NCBI GenBank assembly: GCA_017480225.1
Contig: JAFVBB010000018.1
Span: forward strand, 186,001 to 250,000
From: Bacteroidales bacterium
GTDB taxonomy: Bacteria; Bacteroidota; Bacteroidia; Bacteroidales; P3
DNA length: 64,000 nt
Direction: 5' to 3'
Part shown: positions 60,055 through 64,000 of the stretch, in pieces
Numbering within the stretch: position 1 is the stretch's first letter
How the letters are laid out: the number at the start of each line of letters is the position of its first letter
Made by a program: the position numbers and the translations under genes
Notes under the pieces: generated by a model
Told to the model about the DNA's origin: nothing
The model's database searches: none
Seen by the model: only the letters and a program-made list of their open reading frames with translations

Positions 60055-60155
60055 CTACTGCATGTTATAAACTTGTCAACAACTTGTCATCGTCTACTCG
60101 AGAAGTAGATGAATAGGCTTTGGGTAGGCTATGAGTAGGAGTTGAGTAGGAGTTG
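60055..60155 (+). repeat. Family B 11-bp-unit element, copy B4
   Basis: 101 bp. Left units CTACTGCATGT, TATAAACTTGT, CAACAACTTGT, CATCGTCTACT; centre CG (60099-60100); right units AGAAGTAGATG, AATAGGCTTTG, GGTAGGCTATG and AGTAGGAGTTG twice; then GGTCTATAC, the reverse of the opening found beside B1. It lies between the trmH terminator and the ilvE promoter. Confidence 0.88.
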
Positions 60156-60327
60156 GTCTATACTTAATGCTGGTTTTCAGTGTTTTATGCACTAACTATC
60201 TACTCCCCGCATTTGCCTCTTGCAACATATTGGCAGTCAGGCTGATATTAATTTCTGCCCACAGGAGCCGGGGCGTTGGCCTGACGAAAGCCTCTGCCGC
60301 GGCATGACGGCGCATGGGCGAGTTTTT

Positions 60328-60358
60328 TTTGCAGTGTAGTTTTTTTTGCTTATCTTTG
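60328..60358 (+). promoter_or_regulatory. Promoter of ilvE
   Basis: TTTG (60328-60331), 19-bp spacer, TATCTTTG (60351-60358), 46 bp before the ATG. Confidence 0.82.
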
Positions 60359-60404
60359 CCCAATACATAAAACAACCGACAAACAACACAAACAACACTC
60401 TATC

Positions 60405-61418
60405 ATGAATATAGATTGGGAAAACCTGCCGTTTGGTTACGTAAAAACGGATTACAATGTGCGTTGCTACTACCGCAACGGCAAGTGGGGCGAGATTGAG
60501 ACCTCGAGCTCGGAGAGCGTGAACATCCACATGGCCGCATCGAGCCTGCACTATGGACAGGAAGCCTTCGAGGGCTTGAAGGCCTACCGCTGCAAGGACG
60601 GCAAGATCCGCATCTTCCGCCCGGAAGCCAACGCCGAGCGCCTGCAGAGCACCTGCCGCGGCATCATGATGCCCGAGCTGCCGACGGAGAAGTTCGTGGA
60701 GATGTGCAAGCTGGTCATCAAGCTCAACGAGAAGTTCATTCCTCCCTACGGCACCGGCGCCAGCCTCTACCTGCGCCCGCTGCTCGTGGGCACCGGCATC
60801 ACCGTGGGTGTGAAGCCCGCCGACGAGTACCTGTTCCTCATCTTCGTCACCCCGGTGGGACCGTACTTCAAGGGCGGCTTCAAGGCCAACCCCTATGTCA
60901 TCACGCGCAAGTACGACCGCTCCGCCCCGCTGGGCACCGGCATCTACAAGGTCGGCGGCAACTACGCGGCCAGCCTCAAGGCCCACGTCGAGGCCTGCCA
61001 CGGCGGCGAATATGCCTGCGAGTTCTACCTTGACGCCAAGGAGAAGAAGTATGTCGACGAGGCCGGCGCAGCCAACTTCTTCGGCATCAAGGACGGCGTG
61101 TACGTCACCCCGAAGAGCACCTCCATCCTGCCCTCCATCACCAACCGCAGCCTCATGCAGCTGGCCGAGGACATGGGCATGAAGGTGGAGCGCCGCCCGA
61201 TTGACGTGGAGGAGCTTGCCTCGTTCCAGGAGGCCGGCGCCTGCGGCACGGCGGCTGTCATCAGCCCCATAGAGCGCCTTGACGACCCCGAGACCGGCAA
61301 GAGCTACGTCTTCGGCAAGGAGCCCGGCCCCGTCAGCACGAAGCTCTACAACGCCCTGCGCGCCATACAGCTCGGCGAGGCCGAGGACGTGCACGGCTGG
61401 AACACCGTGATGGATTAA
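60405..61418 (+). CDS. ilvE: Branched-chain amino acid aminotransferase
   Basis: 337 residues, class IV PLP aminotransferase. Signatures: SLHYGQEAFEGLKAYR near the N-terminus, GGNYAASLKAHVEAC with the PLP-binding lysine, and VDEAGAANFFGIKDG followed by SILPSITNRSLMQLAEDMG. It catalyses the last step of valine, leucine and isoleucine synthesis, with glutamate as donor. It has its own promoter; other ilv genes are not nearby. Confidence 0.96.
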   Translation: MNIDWENLPFGYVKTDYNVRCYYRNGKWGEIETSSSESVNIHMAASSLHYGQEAFEGLKAYRCKDGKIRIFRPEANAERLQSTCRGIMMPELPTEKFVEMCKLVIKLNEKFIPPYGTGASLYLRPLLVGTGITVGVKPADEYLFLIFVTPVGPYFKGGFKANPYVITRKYDRSAPLGTGIYKVGGNYAASLKAHVEACHGGEYACEFYLDAKEKKYVDEAGAANFFGIKDGVYVTPKSTSILPSITNRSLMQLAEDMGMKVERRPIDVEELASFQEAGACGTAAVISPIERLDDPETGKSYVFGKEPGPVSTKLYNALRAIQLGEAEDVHGWNTVMD

Positions 61419-61452
61419 TGACGCTGCCGGCTGGCAGTCGTCATGCGAGAAA

Positions 61453-61505
61453 GCAGCGGGTTGAACGCCGGGCCGCACTGGCAGGTTTCGCCCGCTGCCT
61501 TTTCT
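61453..61505 (+). terminator. Possible terminator/attenuator between ilvE and ygiQ
   Basis: Stem GCAGCGGG (61453-61460) with CCCGCTGC (61491-61498), 30-nt loop, then CTTTTCTG. The weak T-run and its position immediately before the ygiQ ATG leave its role uncertain. Confidence 0.45.
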
Positions 61506-61506
61506 G

Positions 61507-63351
61507 ATGCAAAAAGGCAAGCAGCCGCCGATGCCGCACTTCCTACCGATAACACTCGACGAGGTGAAACGCCTGGGCTGGGACGCGGTCGACGTGGTCC
61601 TGGTGAGTGGCGACGCCTATGTGGACCACCCCTCCTTCGGCACCGCCGTCATTGGGCGCACGCTTGAGGCGGCCGGCTTCCGTGTGGCCATCATTGCGCA
61701 GCCCAACTGGCGCGACGACCTGCGCGACCTGCGCAAGTTCGGCAGGCCGAGGCTTTTCTTCGGCGTCACGGCCGGTGCCATGGACAGCATGGTGAACCAC
61801 TACACCGCCGCCCGTCGCCTGCGCCACGACGACGCCTTCACCCCCGGAGGCCAGGCCGGGTTCCGCCCTGACCGCGCTGCCTACGTATACACCCGCCTGC
61901 TGAAGCAGGTTTTTCCCGACGTGCCGGTGGTGGTGGCGGGCATCGAGGCGTCGATGAGGCGCCTTGCCCACTACGACTACTGGGACGACCGCCTCTTCCC
62001 CAGCATCATGGCCGACACGCCCGCCGACCTGATGATATACGGCATGGGTGAGAAGACAACGGTCAAGCTGGCCCGCCTGCTCGACGCGGGCGAGCCCATC
62101 GAGGCCTGCCGCAGCCTGCCGCAGGTGGCCTACATGGCCGGGGCAGGCGAGGCTCCGCGCGAGGGCTGCATCGAGCTGCACAGCTACGAGGAGTGCCTGC
62201 GCAGCAAGCGCGCCGAGGCAGAGAACTACCACATCATCGAGCGCGAGAGCAACAAGATAGAGTGCGCCACGCTCGTGCAGCGCCACGGAGCGCGCGCGGT
62301 CGTGGTGAACCCGCCCGAGCCGCCCATGACCACCGACGAGGTCGACGCCAGCTTCGACCTGCCGTACATGCGGCTGCCTCACCCCAAGTACAAGAAGCGC
62401 GGCGCGATACCAGCCTTCGAGATGATACGCTGGAGCGTCAACACCCACCGGGGATGCTTCGGTGGGTGCTCGTTCTGCACCATCAGCGCCCACCAGGGCA
62501 AGCAGATAGCCTCGCGCAGCGAGCGGTCGGTGATGGCCGAGGTGAGGCGCATCGCCGCCGACCCCGACTTCCACGGCGTGATCAGCGACCTGGGCGGCCC
62601 CTCGGCAAACATGTACCGCATGGGCGGCCGCGACAAGGAACTCTGCCGCCGGTGCCCGCGCTACAGCTGCTCCATGCCCTCGATGTGTGCCAACCTCGAC
62701 AGCGACCACACCCCCATGATAGAGCTGCTGGGCAGGGTGGGGGAGGTGCCCGGCGTGAAACACATCTACATAGGCAGTGGCATACGCTGCGACCTCTTCA
62801 CCGAAGGCAACCGGGGCTGGGACTACTTCCGCCAGGTGGTGCTGCACCACACGTCGGGCAGGCTCAAGGTGGCGCCGGAGCACACGTCGGACCATGTGCT
62901 TTCACTCATGCGCAAGCCCTCGTTCAGCCTCTTCCGCCAGACCAAGCAGCGCTTCGACGACATCTGCCGTCAGGCGGGCCTGCGCTACCAGCTCATACCT
63001 TACTTCATCAGCTCGCACCCGGGATGCCGCCTGCGCGACATGGCCGACCTCGCCGTGCAGATGCGTGGCCTCGGCTACAGGCTGGAGCAGATACAGGACT
63101 TCACCCCGACCCCGATGACGCTGAGCACAGAGATGTACTACACGGGCATCGACCCTTCCACAATGAAACCGGTGTATGTGGCCACCACGTCTGCCGACAA
63201 GGCCGACCAGCGAAGGCTGTTCTTCTTCTACAAGCCCGAACTTCGGGCCGAGATCATAGGCAGCCTGCGGCGCACCGGCAACGAGGACTACATACAGCGC
63301 ATCTTCCCAGCTGCGCAGAAAACAATGCGCGCACGACCGCGCAAAAAGTAA
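61507..63351 (+). CDS. ygiQ: YgiQ family radical SAM protein
   Basis: 614 residues. The N-terminal part carries FLPITLDEVKRLGWDAVDVVLVSGDAYVDHPSFG, the YgiQ hallmark. The central radical SAM core has CFGGCSFC (CxxxCxxC, in HRGCFGGCSFCTIS) and the C-terminal region contains SGIRCDLF and QDFTPTPMTLSTEMYYTG. The substrate is unknown; the family is widely conserved in bacteria. The start ATG lies 88 bp after the ilvE stop. Confidence 0.95.
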   Translation: MQKGKQPPMPHFLPITLDEVKRLGWDAVDVVLVSGDAYVDHPSFGTAVIGRTLEAAGFRVAIIAQPNWRDDLRDLRKFGRPRLFFGVTAGAMDSMVNHYTAARRLRHDDAFTPGGQAGFRPDRAAYVYTRLLKQVFPDVPVVVAGIEASMRRLAHYDYWDDRLFPSIMADTPADLMIYGMGEKTTVKLARLLDAGEPIEACRSLPQVAYMAGAGEAPREGCIELHSYEECLRSKRAEAENYHIIERESNKIECATLVQRHGARAVVVNPPEPPMTTDEVDASFDLPYMRLPHPKYKKRGAIPAFEMIRWSVNTHRGCFGGCSFCTISAHQGKQIASRSERSVMAEVRRIAADPDFHGVISDLGGPSANMYRMGGRDKELCRRCPRYSCSMPSMCANLDSDHTPMIELLGRVGEVPGVKHIYIGSGIRCDLFTEGNRGWDYFRQVVLHHTSGRLKVAPEHTSDHVLSLMRKPSFSLFRQTKQRFDDICRQAGLRYQLIPYFISSHPGCRLRDMADLAVQMRGLGYRLEQIQDFTPTPMTLSTEMYYTGIDPSTMKPVYVATTSADKADQRRLFFFYKPELRAEIIGSLRRTGNEDYIQRIFPAAQKTMRARPRKK

Positions 63352-63372
63352 CCCAAAAACAGAGGCAGGACT

Positions 63373-64000
63373 ATGGAAATGACTATTTTAGTGTGCTTTG
63401 CCGTCTACACGGCGCTGCTGTTCATAGTGATGTGGCTCACGTCGCGCCGTGGGTCGCACGGCAACGAGGCGTTCTTCCGTGGCGGACGGCGGTCGCCGTG
63501 GCCAGTGGTGGCCTACGGCATGATAGGGGCGTCGCTCAGCGGGGTGACGTTCATGTCGGTGCCTGGCGGCGTCTACACCTCGGGCTGGACATACATGCCA
63601 ATGGTGCTGGGCTATGTGCTTGGCTACGCGGCCATAGCGCTGGTGCTGCTTCCGCTCTACTACAAGCTCAACCTCACCTCGATCTACACCTACCTTGGCC
63701 AGCGCATAGGCAGCCGCAGTGAGAAGACAGGCTCATTGTTCTTCATATTGAGCCGCCTGTTGGGCTCGGCCCTGCGCATGTACCTTGTGGTGTTCGTGCT
63801 ATACGAGTTTGTCTTCCGCGCGTGGGGGGTGCCTTTCTGGGTGCCTGCGGTGGTGTTCATAGCAATAATCCTTCTCTACACGTTCCAGGGCGGCATCAAG
63901 ACAGTGGTGTGGACAGACATGCTGCAGACCACCTTCCTGCTGCTGGCCGCCGGAGCCACGGTGGTGGCTATACTCAGGTCGATGGACATGAGCGCAGCGT
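63373..64000 (+). CDS. Sodium:solute symporter (SSS family), N-terminal part, cut by window end
   Basis: The visible 209 residues start MEMTILVCFAVYTALLFIVMWLTSRRG and contain about five to six membrane segments. The segment FFRGGRRSPWPVVAYGMIGASLSGVTFMSVPGGVYTSGWTYMPMV is the conserved region of SSS transporters, whose early helices bind Na+. The C-terminal half lies outside the window, so the substrate cannot be judged. It is separated from ygiQ by 21 bp and is probably cotranscribed. Confidence 0.9.
   Translation, partial: MEMTILVCFAVYTALLFIVMWLTSRRGSHGNEAFFRGGRRSPWPVVAYGMIGASLSGVTFMSVPGGVYTSGWTYMPMVLGYVLGYAAIALVLLPLYYKLNLTSIYTYLGQRIGSRSEKTGSLFFILSRLLGSALRMYLVVFVLYEFVFRAWGVPFWVPAVVFIAIILLYTFQGGIKTVVWTDMLQTTFLLLAAGATVVAILRSMDMSAA

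Overview
The window looks like the chromosome of an anaerobic, high-GC member of the Bacteroidota, most likely order Bacteroidales. Three kinds of evidence support this. Many promoters have the Bacteroidota form TTTG-N19/20-TAnnTTTG, with little visible Shine-Dalgarno sequence. The gene families are typical of the phylum: a DUF3822-rsmD pair, DUF5723 and DUF6266 proteins, Rho with a long N-terminal insert, a short SerA, and surface lipoproteins paired with TonB-dependent receptors. The metabolism is anaerobic (NrdD/NrdG, CoA-linked crotonase and hydroxyacyl-CoA dehydrogenase). The family cannot be fixed from the sequence alone. I see no rRNA, tRNA, CRISPR array, transposase or phage gene; the stretch is ordinary chromosome.

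Layout. 1-6.4 kb: the end of a beta-lactamase-fold hydrolase, a DjlA-like co-chaperone, a TonB receptor with a coupled beta-propeller lipoprotein (BtuB/BtuG-like), then enoyl-CoA hydratase and 3-hydroxyacyl-CoA dehydrogenase. 6.8-12 kb: DUF1232, gcvH, rho, an unknown gene and pepD. 12-22.5 kb, nearly all on the minus strand: an unknown protein, a PflX-type radical SAM enzyme, a small lipoprotein, a polysaccharide flippase, a membrane protein with a possible lytic-transglycosylase-like fold, nhaD, yidC and a beta-mannosidase. 23-31.9 kb, plus strand: a membrane protein, DUF3822, rsmD, purC, a CYTH protein, a cobalamin riboswitch with nrdD-nrdG, a TonB-C protein and a fused LplA-LipA. 32.3-38.5 kb: an envelope lipoprotein with a DUF5723 barrel, der, trxA, DUF58 and an esterase. 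38.5-43.8 kb: two unknown genes, then mntP, an ATP-grasp-like gene, serA and serC, transcribed leftward. 44.2-50.2 kb: tpiA, a LolC/E-like permease and a histidine kinase, facing an HD phosphohydrolase, a SpoU methyltransferase and DUF6266. 50.5-57.5 kb: argS, acyl-ACP thioesterase, glyS and an M16 protease. 57.7-64 kb: a lipoprotein, a YD-repeat protein, trmH, ilvE, ygiQ and the start of a sodium:solute symporter.

The main unexplained signal is a set of eight intergenic elements of about 80-110 bp built from 11-bp units. Family A has four copies (about 1.32, 6.50, 15.41 and 22.66 kb); its unit is TGTTCTTCGAT and its complement, usually four units per arm around a 5-nt centre. Family B also has four copies (about 32.08, 43.95, 50.29 and 60.06 kb). 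It has four units ending in T, a 2-nt centre and five units ending in G, 101 bp in every copy. One A copy and one B copy share their outer end, so the two families are probably related. All eight lie upstream of at least one gene and none lies inside a gene.

Other points of interest are the LplA-LipA fusion, the B12 riboswitch on the anaerobic ribonucleotide reductase, a beta-mannosidase that seems to lack its middle domain, a lysine-type SerA, and an AT-hook-like motif in the Rho insert. Function: lipoate synthesis and attachment (LplA-LipA) can serve GcvH in the same window; serC-serA make serine; the cobalamin-sensing leader and the BtuB/BtuG-like pair both point to B12 as an important nutrient.
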